64,000 bases of DNA from JAYQKL01 sp965243245 (GCA_965243245.1 OZ251536.1:682001-746000), one strand, 5' to 3'; counted from the stretch's first letter, positions 45,622-53,691 are shown. Made by a program: numbers and translations. The notes: generated by a model not told the origin, from the sequence alone.

Positions 45622-46686
45622 TTATGAGCGCACAGCATGATACCATAAAATACCATTTTCGTCCTGACGGCGTTCAATCAGACCGCGTTTCATCAAGCAG
45701 TTCAAATGTGACAAGGTTTCGCTTAAAGCCATGCCTAGATTCGTGTCGTCAATTTTGCGCTTGAACAAATTTGAAAACAAATCAGAGTCATTGGCATTTC
45801 GCGGCGTCGAAAGCAATTTCAAAATACGACTAAGAGCCTTTTCATGGCTTTCAATTAATTTTTGCAATCTGACATGCAAACCATAAAAAGGCGTGTTATG
45901 CGCCGGTAAGACTAAAACAGTATCTGGCACACGCTCTTTCAGCTTTGCACAGCTATCTAGCCAATCAGACAGATTGTCAGCATCGGGCTCTGTAGGAAAA
46001 GTGCCAATATGAGAAGATATTTTCGGCAAAACCTGATCCCCTGTAATGAATACATCCAAGTCTTTGCAATAAAGCGATGCATGTTCGGGCGAGTGTCCAT
46101 TGCCGACAACAATTTCCCATTGACGCCCGCCAATGGTCAATATGTCCGCATCATCAAGGCGTTGATAACTTTGCGGCATGGCATAAATAACTTTGCCAAA
46201 ACTACCAAAAAGCTTTTTATAATTTTCCACAAAATGTTCAGGCATAGCGTGCTGTTGATAAAAGCTGATACCCTCTGGCGGGGCGGGGCGACCCGTATCG
46301 GCCGCCAAAACACGACAGGTCAAATACTCAAGCCGTGTCATCAATAACGCACAGCCAAAGCGTTCGACAATCCAGCCCGCCATCCCCACATGGTCAGGAT
46401 GCATATGCGTGCAAATCACTTTTTTAATCGGCTTGTTCTGACAATATTTTTCAATCAACATTTCCCAAATCTCAACCATATCCTTAGTATGAATAGAAGT
46501 ATCCACTAATATCCAGCCATCGCCATCATCTAGTAACCACAAATTAATATGGTCAAGTGAAAAGAACAGCGGCATCCGAATCCAAAAAACACCTTCTACC
46601 ACTTGCTTGATTTCGCCTTTTTCGGGTAACGCCTCAAGCGGGTAGTTGATTTTTTCGTGAATAAGCGTTTTCGTAGACAGAGGCAT
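45622..46686 (-). CDS. Metallo-beta-lactamase-fold hydrolase with C-terminal winged helix
   Basis: 354 residues. THMHPDHVGMAGWI holds the first zinc ligands, GHSPEH and FITGDQVLPKIS the others, and VLPAHNTPF the last. A helical C-terminal part with LSHLNCLMKRGLIERR is a winged-helix-like DeoR-type domain typical of one bacterial MBL subgroup of unknown substrate. Six bp upstream of xseB; probably in the same transcript. Confidence 0.8.
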   Translation of the reverse strand: MPLSTKTLIHEKINYPLEALPEKGEIKQVVEGVFWIRMPLFFSLDHINLWLLDDGDGWILVDTSIHTKDMVEIWEMLIEKYCQNKPIKKVICTHMHPDHVGMAGWIVERFGCALLMTRLEYLTCRVLAADTGRPAPPEGISFYQQHAMPEHFVENYKKLFGSFGKVIYAMPQSYQRLDDADILTIGGRQWEIVVGNGHSPEHASLYCKDLDVFITGDQVLPKISSHIGTFPTEPDADNLSDWLDSCAKLKERVPDTVLVLPAHNTPFYGLHVRLQKLIESHEKALSRILKLLSTPRNANDSDLFSNLFKRKIDDTNLGMALSETLSHLNCLMKRGLIERRQDENGILWYHAVRS

Positions 46687-46832
46687 TTAATTCAAACTTT
46701 CATATAAATGAGAGCGATATATTTTTAACTCCCATGTGTAAATTTTTATCATTATAAACTGGTCACTATAGAAGGCTCAACTTATGAAGAAACTTATAAA
46801 TATAACCTTAGCAGGAAATACTGGATAATTTA

Positions 46833-47831
46833 ATGATTTTCGCGCCGACACCAGAAAATATTACGAAGCTTTGCGCTCGGTTGCGGGGCGGCGATTGCGT
46901 TGCCTTTCCCACGGAGACGGTTTACGGGCTTGGGGCTGATGCTTTAAATGGGGCGGCGGTTGCGGGCATATATGCTCTTAAGGCGCGGCCGCGTTTTAAT
47001 CCGCTGATTGTGCATGTAGCGAGTTTTGAGCAGGCGATGCAATATGGAGTATTTTCGCCTATGGCGCGTTTGCTGGCGGCGGCTTTTTGGCCGGGAGCTA
47101 TTACGCTTGTTGTTCCGCGCGTGCCTGATTGCGCGATTAGCGAGCTTGTGAGTGCGGGTTTGTCGACGATTGCTTTGCGTGTTCCTTCGCATGGTCTGGC
47201 CCAAGAGTTGATAAAAAAAACGCAACGCCCGCTTGCTGCGCCAAGTGCCAATAAGTCGGGACGGCTTAGCGCGACCCGAGCGGCGCATGTTGAGGCTGTT
47301 TTGCCAGAGGTTGCTATTCTTGATGGTGCGCTGCCGGCGATTGGTTTAGAGTCGACCATCATAGGCTGCCATGAGGCAGTGCCGATATTATTGCGGCTTG
47401 GGGGTGTGGCGAGACAAGATATTGAAGCGGTTATTGGCACTTCCTTATCTGGTATTGAGATGAGCGAAGATATGAGTGAAGAGAGTCCGTCCAAACTTTC
47501 CCCCGTTTCGCCAGTTTCGCCAGTTTCGCCAGTTTCGCCCGGGCGCTTTTTAAGTCATTACGCGCCGCGCTCCAGCTTACGCCTAAATGCCCAAGAGACT
47601 TTCGAAAATGAGGGCTTGCTTGCCTTTGGCCCGCCGTTTTCTTCTCATCGAGGGGTGGTGATTAATCTGAGCGCGTCTGCAAATCTTATAGAAGCGGCGG
47701 CGAATTTTTTTTCAGCTTTGCACCGTCTTGACCATCAGGTTAACAAGATTGCTGTTATGCCGATTCCACGAACGGGGCTTGGCGAAGCGATTAATGACCG
47801 CCTCACACGCGCCGCGCAAGGAGACAGTTAA
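46833..47831 (+). CDS. Threonylcarbamoyl-AMP synthase (Sua5/YwlC long form)
   Basis: 332 residues. FPTETVYGLGADAL starts the TsaC catalytic domain; PLIVHV, ITLVV and LAAPSANKSGRLSAT follow. A linker leads to the C-terminal Sua5 domain (GRFLSHYAPRSSLRL). Makes L-threonylcarbamoyl-AMP for tRNA t6A37. The linker contains a 9-bp tandem repeat (GTTTCGCCA, four copies) encoding SPV units. The last 19 bases of the gene and 31 bases beyond are duplicated at the end of the methyltransferase gene 2.36 kb downstream. Confidence 0.92.
   Translation: MIFAPTPENITKLCARLRGGDCVAFPTETVYGLGADALNGAAVAGIYALKARPRFNPLIVHVASFEQAMQYGVFSPMARLLAAAFWPGAITLVVPRVPDCAISELVSAGLSTIALRVPSHGLAQELIKKTQRPLAAPSANKSGRLSATRAAHVEAVLPEVAILDGALPAIGLESTIIGCHEAVPILLRLGGVARQDIEAVIGTSLSGIEMSEDMSEESPSKLSPVSPVSPVSPVSPGRFLSHYAPRSSLRLNAQETFENEGLLAFGPPFSSHRGVVINLSASANLIEAAANFFSALHRLDHQVNKIAVMPIPRTGLGEAINDRLTRAAQGDS
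47504..47540. repeat. 9-bp in-frame tandem repeat in the sua5 linker
   Basis: GTTTCGCCA is repeated four times, coding for SPVSPVSPVSPV between the two Sua5 domains. Slippage here would change linker length by three residues per step without breaking the frame. Confidence 0.85.
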
Positions 47832-47880
47832 AGCGCAAGAAAATCTTGAATTACTTGCCAAGTGATAGCGTAAATCAGCC
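47813..47880. repeat. Direct repeat, left copy (DR1-L), at the 3' end of sua5
   Basis: Bases 47813-47862 match 50170-50219 at 50 of 50 positions; beyond that the match continues to about 47880 with three mismatches. The two copies bracket the restriction-modification genes at a distance of 2357 bp. The copy covers the last six codons of sua5 and its downstream flank. Confidence 0.95.
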
Positions 47881-47910
47881 TTTCTTCAAGTTTTTAACCT
47901 ATGGTTTTGT

Positions 47911-48660
47911 TCAAACCTCAAAGGCTAGGGGATAAAGTTGAGAGATAATATCTCTCTTAACTCGAAACCCAGTCCCATGGTCGTGCGTTTTTCCATAGGA
48001 TTTAGATGCTTTATTCTTATAAGCCCCCACCCTAATATCAAACATAACATTCCCTCTCTCCACATTATCTAAAAACGAACTCAGGGTGATGCCAGAGAAA
48101 AGACAGCATCTTTGAAAATGAAAATATTCACCTTCATCATCTTTCTTTGTTTCTGCTTCAACAAAAGCCAAATTCTGCAATTTTTCAGAGAATATTTTCT
48201 CAAAAACAGAAAAGTCCCAATATATGTCAGACCTGTCTATTATATCTGCGTCTGTTCGTTTTACTAGCAGTCGTAATTTCTTGTCATCACGATCAACTTG
48301 TAACCGATATGAAAAACCTGCTTTATGCGTATTCCAATTGGTCGCAAAAATAGAGCTGTGCAAAACTTTAATATCGGGGAACTTGCTATCGGGGCTACCG
48401 TACTGCATTCTCAACTCATTATTTACCTTGGCAGGGTACGTTGGAGCCTTCGTAAAAAGAGTAACTAAACTGGTGCTCCGCATTCGCTGCGATTTGATCT
48501 CATAGCCATGTAAATCGGGAGCATCAATATTATTTTCTTTAATATTCATAATATCTTCTAATGTCTTTCCGATCCCTGTACTGCCCGGCCGATTCGACTT
48601 TACAAATCCAAGCGACTTTATCTGTTTAAATGCCTTAATAAATTTTTTCTGATTTTCCAT
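47911..48660 (-). CDS. Type II restriction endonuclease, MvaI/BcnI family
   Basis: 249 residues from the ATG at 48660 (MENQKK), six codons inside the longest frame; the first ATG has no ribosome-binding sequence. RPGSTGIGKTLEDIM is followed by the catalytic D-x4-E-x-K, here D-LHGY-E-I-K (D49, E54, K56 from this start), as in MvaI (CCWGG) and BcnI (CCSGG). The match to this family is good; the exact recognition site cannot be read from sequence. Divergent from the methyltransferase, convergent with sua5, and AT-richer than its neighbours. Confidence 0.85.
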   Translation of the reverse strand: MENQKKFIKAFKQIKSLGFVKSNRPGSTGIGKTLEDIMNIKENNIDAPDLHGYEIKSQRMRSTSLVTLFTKAPTYPAKVNNELRMQYGSPDSKFPDIKVLHSSIFATNWNTHKAGFSYRLQVDRDDKKLRLLVKRTDADIIDRSDIYWDFSVFEKIFSEKLQNLAFVEAETKKDDEGEYFHFQRCCLFSGITLSSFLDNVERGNVMFDIRVGAYKNKASKSYGKTHDHGTGFRVKRDIISQLYPLAFEV

Positions 48661-48746
48661 TTTTCTTTCAACTCCCATAATTAGTAAAACGATAGGATTG
48701 TGCCAAAGTGCCGTGTCTGGGCAAGTAAAAGTTGAAATAATATGTG

Positions 48747-48752
48747 TATAAT
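48747..48752 (+). promoter_or_regulatory. -10 element (TATAAT) before the methyltransferase gene
   Basis: A perfect TATAAT lies 78 bases before the ATG. No good -35 is present at 17 bp (GTAAAA), so activity may depend on an activator. Short TAGA and TTAG repeats follow. Confidence 0.45.
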
Positions 48753-48773
48753 GCTAGTTAGATAGATAGATAA

Positions 48774-48797
48774 TTAGTTAGTTGACCAACCGACTAA
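48774..48797. promoter_or_regulatory. 24-bp inverted repeat, candidate operator of the methyltransferase gene
   Basis: Arms TTAGT..GTTG and CAAC..ACTAA surround a central AC; 9 of 11 arm positions pair (positions 6 and 7 of each arm do not). It lies between the TATAAT and the ATG, where repressors of R-M systems bind. No controller (C) protein gene is evident, so autorepression by the methyltransferase is possible. Confidence 0.5.
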
Positions 48798-48829
48798 CGC
48801 ACATAGATTTAAATATTGATTGCTTCGTA

Positions 48830-50188
48830 ATGATGATAAAAGAGCCCATCCCCACGGACGAAGAACATTACTTAAACTCCGGCGCAAAAAATTCGTGGGA
48901 CCATGAGTGGACTTTTCGGGGTTATAAGACAGATACTTACACCCATAAGACCCACAAATACCCTGCAATGTTTATCCCTCAACTCGCTAGGAAAATTATT
49001 TTAGCGTACTCCGAACCCGGGGAAACGGTATTGGATATTTTTAGCGGGTCAGGTAGCACATTAGTTGAGTCCGCACTAATGGGGCGCAATGCAATAGGAA
49101 TCGAAATCAATCCGCTAGCCAATCTTATCGGGAGGGTAAAAACGACCCCCGTAAACTTGTATGAACTGACAAAATCTTTTCAAAATATCAAAGAAGCTTT
49201 TTTTGATCCAAATCTAGATTTTGATAATTTTTCTTTCGAGCGAATTGACTTTTGGTTCACCCCCTCAGCTATTTTAGGGTTAACGAAACTAAGAACGTGT
49301 ATTTTCAATGTCCCGAATGAACAAATTAGAGAGTTCCTCTTAGTTTGTTTTAGTGAAAATATTCGTGAGCTATCCGTTTGTAAGCATAGTGGGTTCAAAA
49401 TGCATAGGGACCCCAAGAAAATCACTAAAGAGTACTCGCTAGAGCAAATCTTTGGAAAGTTTGAGGTCAGTTTTCATAAAAACATTGGCGGTCTTGAAAA
49501 ATTTGTAGGAATTTCAAGCACAAAAAAAACACACACCAAATTAATACAAGGTTCCTCAACCAAGCATCACAAAATAGATAGTGTAGACCTGATTATAACC
49601 TCGCCACCATACGGAGATAGCAGAACTACGGTCGCCTATGGGCAATTTTCGAGATTGTGCTCTCAGTGGATAGGCTTAGAGCTAGACGGCTTAGATAATA
49701 TAGGAAACTTAGACAAACAACTACTAGGTGGTAAAGTTCAAAATATAGCTCTCCTAAACGCTGTTCGCTCCAAGTCACTGACTTTAAATAATGCTATAAA
49801 TTATTATGAAAGTATGGCGGGGAACTCTGCTTTAACCAACACAGAACGTAAAAAACTATGTAGTCGAATAAATGACGTTGCCTCTTTTTACATAGATTTG
49901 GATCAATGCATCAAAAACGCATCTAACTACCTAAAACAAAACAAATATTTTGTGCTGGTAACTGGTTCAAGGGTAGTAAAGTTGTATAAATTGCACACCG
50001 ACTTGATATGCGGTGAATTGGCAGAACACTATGGTTTCATCGTCCAATCTATTTTCTACAGAAATATAGAAAACAAACGAATGCCCCGAATGGTTAGTGC
50101 TACCAACATAGTTGGGGAAGTAGCACCAACTATGACAAAGGAAAGTATACTAGTTCTCAAAAAAACCGGCGCGCAAGGAGACAGTTAA
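48830..50188 (+). CDS. DNA methyltransferase with SPPY motif (cognate of the MvaI/BcnI-type nuclease)
   Basis: 452 residues from the ATG at 48830; an upstream TTG frame lacks support. AdoMet motif I is FSGSGS at 71-76, and the catalytic motif IV is TSPPYGDS at 257-264. SPPY is typical of N4-cytosine methyltransferases, which fits a CCNGG-type partner nuclease, though N6-adenine cannot be excluded. Motif I precedes motif IV. The last five residues (AQGDS) and stop come from the duplicated sua5 3' end, in the same frame as in sua5. Confidence 0.85.
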   Translation: MMIKEPIPTDEEHYLNSGAKNSWDHEWTFRGYKTDTYTHKTHKYPAMFIPQLARKIILAYSEPGETVLDIFSGSGSTLVESALMGRNAIGIEINPLANLIGRVKTTPVNLYELTKSFQNIKEAFFDPNLDFDNFSFERIDFWFTPSAILGLTKLRTCIFNVPNEQIREFLLVCFSENIRELSVCKHSGFKMHRDPKKITKEYSLEQIFGKFEVSFHKNIGGLEKFVGISSTKKTHTKLIQGSSTKHHKIDSVDLIITSPPYGDSRTTVAYGQFSRLCSQWIGLELDGLDNIGNLDKQLLGGKVQNIALLNAVRSKSLTLNNAINYYESMAGNSALTNTERKKLCSRINDVASFYIDLDQCIKNASNYLKQNKYFVLVTGSRVVKLYKLHTDLICGELAEHYGFIVQSIFYRNIENKRMPRMVSATNIVGEVAPTMTKESILVLKKTGAQGDS

Positions 50189-50237
50189 AGCGCAAGAAAA
50201 TCTTGAATTACTTGCCAAGAGATAGCGCAACTCAGCT
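50170..50237. repeat. Direct repeat, right copy (DR1-R)
   Basis: Matches 47813-47862 perfectly over 50 bp, then with three mismatches to about 50236. It supplies the stop codon and the last codons of the methyltransferase gene. Confidence 0.95.
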
Positions 50238-50245
50238 CGATTGCT

Positions 50246-50344
50246 ATTTAGATTGTAATCTAGATTTTGTCAGGATGGAGGCGTCATAGAATAGGCTTGC
50301 GCCGAAAGCGTCGCGGTCGTTTTCTTGCGACTTGTAAACACCCC
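50246..50344. repeat. Second direct repeat, left copy (DR2-L)
   Basis: The first 26 bases (beginning ATTTAGATTGTAATCTAG) are identical to 53591-53616; the remaining stretch is about 75-80% alike, including AGCGTCGCGGTC and a final ACACCCC. In this copy the GGGGTG/CACCCC outer stem of the right copy is broken and no terminator follows. Together with DR1-R it fills the 250-bp gap before the 72-residue gene. Confidence 0.85.
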
Positions 50345-50352
50345 AAATAACT

Positions 50353-50369
50353 ACATATGATAAATATGT
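50353..50369. promoter_or_regulatory. 17-bp inverted repeat upstream of module 2
   Basis: ACATAT and ATATGT are separated by GATAA, just upstream of a good -35 hexamer. Candidate operator for the two-gene unit that follows. Confidence 0.4.
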
Positions 50370-50380
50370 TGAATAATGTA

Positions 50381-50409
50381 TTGACATATCCTTCTTATAT
50401 TGCAATATA
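50381..50409 (+). promoter_or_regulatory. Sigma-70-type promoter for the 72-aa / GHKL ATPase genes
   Basis: TTGACA (50381-50386) and AATATA (50404-50409) are 17 bp apart, 29 bases before the ATG of the small gene. A consensus -35 with correct spacing, in otherwise AT-rich DNA. Confidence 0.55.
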
Positions 50410-50437
50410 TTCTTATTGTTGTTTACACAGGTGTTTT

Positions 50438-50656
50438 ATGAATAAAAAAAGAGAAAAATTTGTCAAACTGACTAATAATCGAGTGAATAAAGCTATTAAA
50501 CAAATCAGCTTGATAGGTAATCTCTCTAACAGAAATAACTATGACTACTCCGAGGAAGAGGCAAAACAAATCTTCAAGGCTCTTGAGGATGAAATTCGTG
50601 AATGTAAGTCTCGTTTCGAGGGGCAATCAAAGACAGATAAGAAGTTCAGCATATAA
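50438..50656 (+). CDS. 72-residue helical protein paired with the GHKL ATPase
   Basis: Starts at the ATG 50438 (MNKKREKFVKL); the longer frame from 50357 runs through the promoter. Basic N-terminus, then NRVNKAIKQISLIGNLSNRN, NYDYSEEEAKQIFKALEDEI and a basic tail. Fully helical, with no known catalytic motif. Only 14 bp separate it from the ATPase, with GGAG in between, so the two form an operon. It could be a small regulator, an adaptor or a DNA-binding subunit. Confidence 0.7.
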   Translation: MNKKREKFVKLTNNRVNKAIKQISLIGNLSNRNNYDYSEEEAKQIFKALEDEIRECKSRFEGQSKTDKKFSI

Positions 50657-50670
50657 ATAAGGAGCGTGCG

Positions 50671-53046
50671 ATGCCAACTGAGCAATTTGAACTACAACCT
50701 ACCGAAAATTACGATGATTCTAATGAATCTTCAGTCGACATAATGGAACTCTGTCTGGCGTTAGTTAAAGCCGAAAAAGAGGAAGCTGTTGTTAAAATTC
50801 TGGAGGATTATGGCTACTGGAATAGTGCTGACGATTGGAAAAATTTTGGCGATAACGAAAACAACTGGGCAACAATAGGAAATCAATCAAGTGGGGCTGA
50901 TTATGCTCTGGTAGAAAAAATAATTAATTCAATTGACCACGTGCTAATTGGAGAATGTAAGATTCGAGGGCTCAAAGTTGAGGGTAACGAGAGCGATGAT
51001 ACACCACAATCCATTCAAAGTGCCGTAGATAGATTTTTTAACATTCGTGAGGGGCGGCTCACAAATATACACCCCAGACAAAGAACGAAGCTAAGTGAAA
51101 ATATAAAATTGATTGCAACGGGCGGGAGAAATACACCCTGTTACATTATAGCCGATAAGGGAGAAGGGCAAACTCCTCAAGAAATGCCTGACACCCTATT
51201 ATCTTTGAATAAATCCAACAAACTTAAAATTCATTTCGTTCAGGGTAAATTTAACATGGGTGGTACGGGAGCACTTAGGTTTTGTGGCAAAAAAAGCTTC
51301 CAACTCATTTTATCCAAGAAAAACCCAAGAATACCAAGTGACGGAGATGATCCTACTCTTAATCAGTGGGGTTTTACTGTGGTGCAAAAGGCACCTCCCC
51401 CAGAAGGGAGTAAAAGCTCCGTATTTAAATATCTCGCGCCTAAAGGTAAAATACTGTCTTTTGAAGCCGATCAATTACCAATTTTGCCAGGAGTATATCC
51501 AGAAGCATATTCATCCCCTATGGAGTATGGGACATTTACCAAGCTCTATAACTATGAACTGAAGAGAGGCTATAACTCCCCAATATATTTTAATTTATAC
51601 TACCGCCTTTCCCTCTTGATATCCAATATAGCCCTGCCTGTTCGTTTGTATGAAAGAAGGGACGGGCATACGGGTCACAGTTACGAAAAAACGCTAGCGG
51701 GTTTAAGCGTGCGATTAGATGATGACCCTAGGGGAAACTTAGAGCTTTCCTTCCCAGTTCAACTTCCGCCTATTCATGGACAAAAAATCAAAGGAACTGG
51801 CTACGCCTTCAAGAAAGGAAAGATGGAAACCTATTCTAAGAAAGAAGGTATTGTATTTACGGTTAATGGGCAATCGCATGGCAGTATCAACACATCTTTC
51901 TTCGATAAGAAAGATGTGGGGCTAAGCTACATATCCGACTCAATATTAATCATTCTAGATTGCAGCAATATTGAAACCCAAGGAAGAGAAGACCTATTTA
52001 TGGCCAGCAGGGATCGGCTCAACAATGACTCTTCCCTCAAAGCAGAAATAGAAAAGGAATTAAAGACATTTCTCAAAGAGCATGGAGGCTTGAGAGCATT
52101 AAAAAACAAACGTCGCCAAGACGCTACGCAAGGCAAGATTGCTGACAACAAAACGTTGGAAAAAACCATTGAGAAGCTAGTGAAACGCTCTCCTTCATTT
52201 TCCAAGCTTTTCATACAAGGGCAACGTCTCCCAAATCCGTATCCCGACAAAGCATCAGAAGGGGACGTGCTGGACCTGAAAAAATTTCCTAGCTATTTTA
52301 AGCTAGCTCAACAATTTCCATCAGATCGTCCAAAGCCTTACCCTAGCAATAACAAACATTTTAGTGTGAAGTACAAAACCAATGCAGAAAATGATTATTT
52401 CGCTAGGGAGGATGACTCAGGTAAGTTTGAACTGTTCATAGATGGGGTTTCTTACGATAATTTTGTAATTCATCCATGGAATGGAAACGCCACTCTAACG
52501 ATTTATCCTTCCGATAATAAGTGGATTGTCGGACACACTTTAAAAATTAGGGCGCTGATTTCAGACTCGAGTCGTCCAATACCATTTCAAGAAACCTTCT
52601 TTGTAAAAATCAGCGAACCCAGCCGGAAGCCTGACAACACGCCCAGTGGAAAACGGAAGAAGCCAACCACGAAGAACGGTGATGGCATTGATTCTGATGG
52701 ATATCTGGATATTCCCCACCCGAGACCGGTTAAACAAGATGAATGGGAGAAGCATGGGTTTAACAAAGAGTGCGCACTAAAAATTCACGAAAGCCCTGAA
52801 AACGGCTATGAATTTTTTATCAACGTAGACAACGTTCACCTCCTCACCGAGATAAAAGGCAGAACGAAGAATGACCCTAAAATATTAGAAACCCAGTATA
52901 TGTATGGCATGGTACTGATGGGGCTGTCCTTATTACGGGATGAATCAGAGGGCAAGACTTATAGTCATGACGATATTGCGGAGTTGGCTAAACGCGTCTC
53001 CCCATGCTTACTAGCTATAATAAGTTTGAGCGAGCTGGAAGAGTAA
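50671..53046 (+). CDS. Large GHKL-type ATPase, MORC/MutL-like (putative defence protein)
   Basis: 791 residues. The N-terminal GHKL domain has the N-box E82-x3-N86-x2-D89 (VEKIINSIDH), the DxGxG box ADKGEGQTP at 161-169, and a glycine lid GKFNMGGTGAL at 192-202. A middle region follows (about 260-480), then a basic helical stretch (ALKNKRRQDATQGK), a beta-rich domain (about 590-660, including FELFIDGVSYDNF), and a C-terminal domain with NVDNVHLLTEIKG. There is no kinase or gyrase architecture. MutL/MORC-like GHKL proteins beside restriction-modification genes have been described. Target and mechanism are unknown; a nuclease role for the C-terminal D-x6-E-x-K is possible but weak. Confidence 0.75.
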   Translation: MPTEQFELQPTENYDDSNESSVDIMELCLALVKAEKEEAVVKILEDYGYWNSADDWKNFGDNENNWATIGNQSSGADYALVEKIINSIDHVLIGECKIRGLKVEGNESDDTPQSIQSAVDRFFNIREGRLTNIHPRQRTKLSENIKLIATGGRNTPCYIIADKGEGQTPQEMPDTLLSLNKSNKLKIHFVQGKFNMGGTGALRFCGKKSFQLILSKKNPRIPSDGDDPTLNQWGFTVVQKAPPPEGSKSSVFKYLAPKGKILSFEADQLPILPGVYPEAYSSPMEYGTFTKLYNYELKRGYNSPIYFNLYYRLSLLISNIALPVRLYERRDGHTGHSYEKTLAGLSVRLDDDPRGNLELSFPVQLPPIHGQKIKGTGYAFKKGKMETYSKKEGIVFTVNGQSHGSINTSFFDKKDVGLSYISDSILIILDCSNIETQGREDLFMASRDRLNNDSSLKAEIEKELKTFLKEHGGLRALKNKRRQDATQGKIADNKTLEKTIEKLVKRSPSFSKLFIQGQRLPNPYPDKASEGDVLDLKKFPSYFKLAQQFPSDRPKPYPSNNKHFSVKYKTNAENDYFAREDDSGKFELFIDGVSYDNFVIHPWNGNATLTIYPSDNKWIVGHTLKIRALISDSSRPIPFQETFFVKISEPSRKPDNTPSGKRKKPTTKNGDGIDSDGYLDIPHPRPVKQDEWEKHGFNKECALKIHESPENGYEFFINVDNVHLLTEIKGRTKNDPKILETQYMYGMVLMGLSLLRDESEGKTYSHDDIAELAKRVSPCLLAIISLSELEE

Positions 53047-53058
53047 AACTGAACCACG

Positions 53059-53112
53059 CAAGGTCATGCCACGGCACAATATAATCTTGGCGTGATGTAT
53101 ACGAATGGCTTT
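53059..53112 (+). pseudogene. Relic of a Sel1-repeat protein
   Basis: The 17 codons from 53059 read QGHATAQYNLGVMYTNG, a textbook Sel1 (SLR) motif with its A..A..LG.MY..G spacing. There is a stop three codons upstream in this frame and no further repeats after it. It sits between the end of the ATPase gene and the 3' end of the DUF6884-like gene, which suggests a deletion junction. Confidence 0.65.
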
Positions 53113-53528
53113 TACTCATTCAGGCGTGCCGTCAGCCACGCGAGTTGTTCTCCCCTTCGCAGACCTTCCATTGGCACATGGCAGTGTTTAATATGAGGCA
53201 TCAAATAAACGCGGTAGTTATTCCCAGCAAGGAAGGTGAATTCATCCTTATTAATGTCGGTCTTTTGTTTAAGTTGTGGCAACACCTTATTTGCCCATGC
53301 TCGCTTATCAGCCACCCCCATGCCATTAAGTGTGTTGTCATACGGCTCGATTTCGTCATCAAGCGCCAAGACTCCGTATTCTGTCGATAGAATGTATATA
53401 GCGTCTGGCTCTAGTTTTTTTGCGTAGGCAAGGGATTTGGTAAACAGGGCACTCGTAAACAATTCGCTAGCTTTGTTACGGCGAGCTCGCTTAGATTTAA
53501 CACATGATATTAAAACAATTTTTCCCAT
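53112..53528 (-). CDS. DUF6884-like protein
   Basis: 138 residues. MGKIVLISCVKSKRARRNKASELFTSALF, quoted in part (VLISCVKSKRARRNKASELF), then ILSTEYGVL, IEPYDNTLNGM, FLAGNNYRVYL and the closing GLRRGEQLAWL. These are the conserved features of a small family found in phages, plasmids and accessory islands, sometimes near nucleic-acid modification genes; function not established. Opposite in direction to the ATPase gene, so probably an independent unit within module 2. Confidence 0.75.
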   Translation of the reverse strand: MGKIVLISCVKSKRARRNKASELFTSALFTKSLAYAKKLEPDAIYILSTEYGVLALDDEIEPYDNTLNGMGVADKRAWANKVLPQLKQKTDINKDEFTFLAGNNYRVYLMPHIKHCHVPMEGLRRGEQLAWLTARLNE

Positions 53529-53574
53529 AATCTCAATATCCTACAGCCTTAGTTTGCGCTGGTAAATAAGATAT

Positions 53575-53604
53575 TTGGAATAGTTACCTCATTTAGATTG
53601 TAAT
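53575..53604 (+). promoter_or_regulatory. Candidate promoter ahead of DR2-R
   Basis: TTGGAA (53575-53580) and TGTAAT (53599-53604) are 18 bp apart. Transcription would begin near 53611, at the start of the structured part of DR2-R. The left copy DR2-L has no matching -35. Confidence 0.35.
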
Positions 53605-53691
53605 CTAGATTTTGTCGGGGTGGCGGCGTTATACAATAGGTCTCGCGGCTAAAAGCGTCGCGGTCATCTAGTAGTGACTTCTTAACACCCC
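53591..53691. repeat. Second direct repeat, right copy (DR2-R), with RNA-like structure
   Basis: Partner of 50246-50344. In this copy CGGGGTG (53616-53622) pairs with CACCCCG (53686-53692), and inside it CGCGGCT...AGC..CGCG forms a second hairpin. A terminator follows immediately. The whole 53611-53725 could be a small RNA of about 110 nt or a leader of the gene at 53749; this is inference from structure. Confidence 0.6.

Noticed and set aside
52800..52860. PD-(D/E)xK nuclease motif at the C-terminus of the GHKL protein
   Set aside because: A D-x6-E-x-K pattern is present (NVDNVHLLTEIKG), but the surrounding strand/helix order is not convincing; kept only as a weak possibility in the gene entry.
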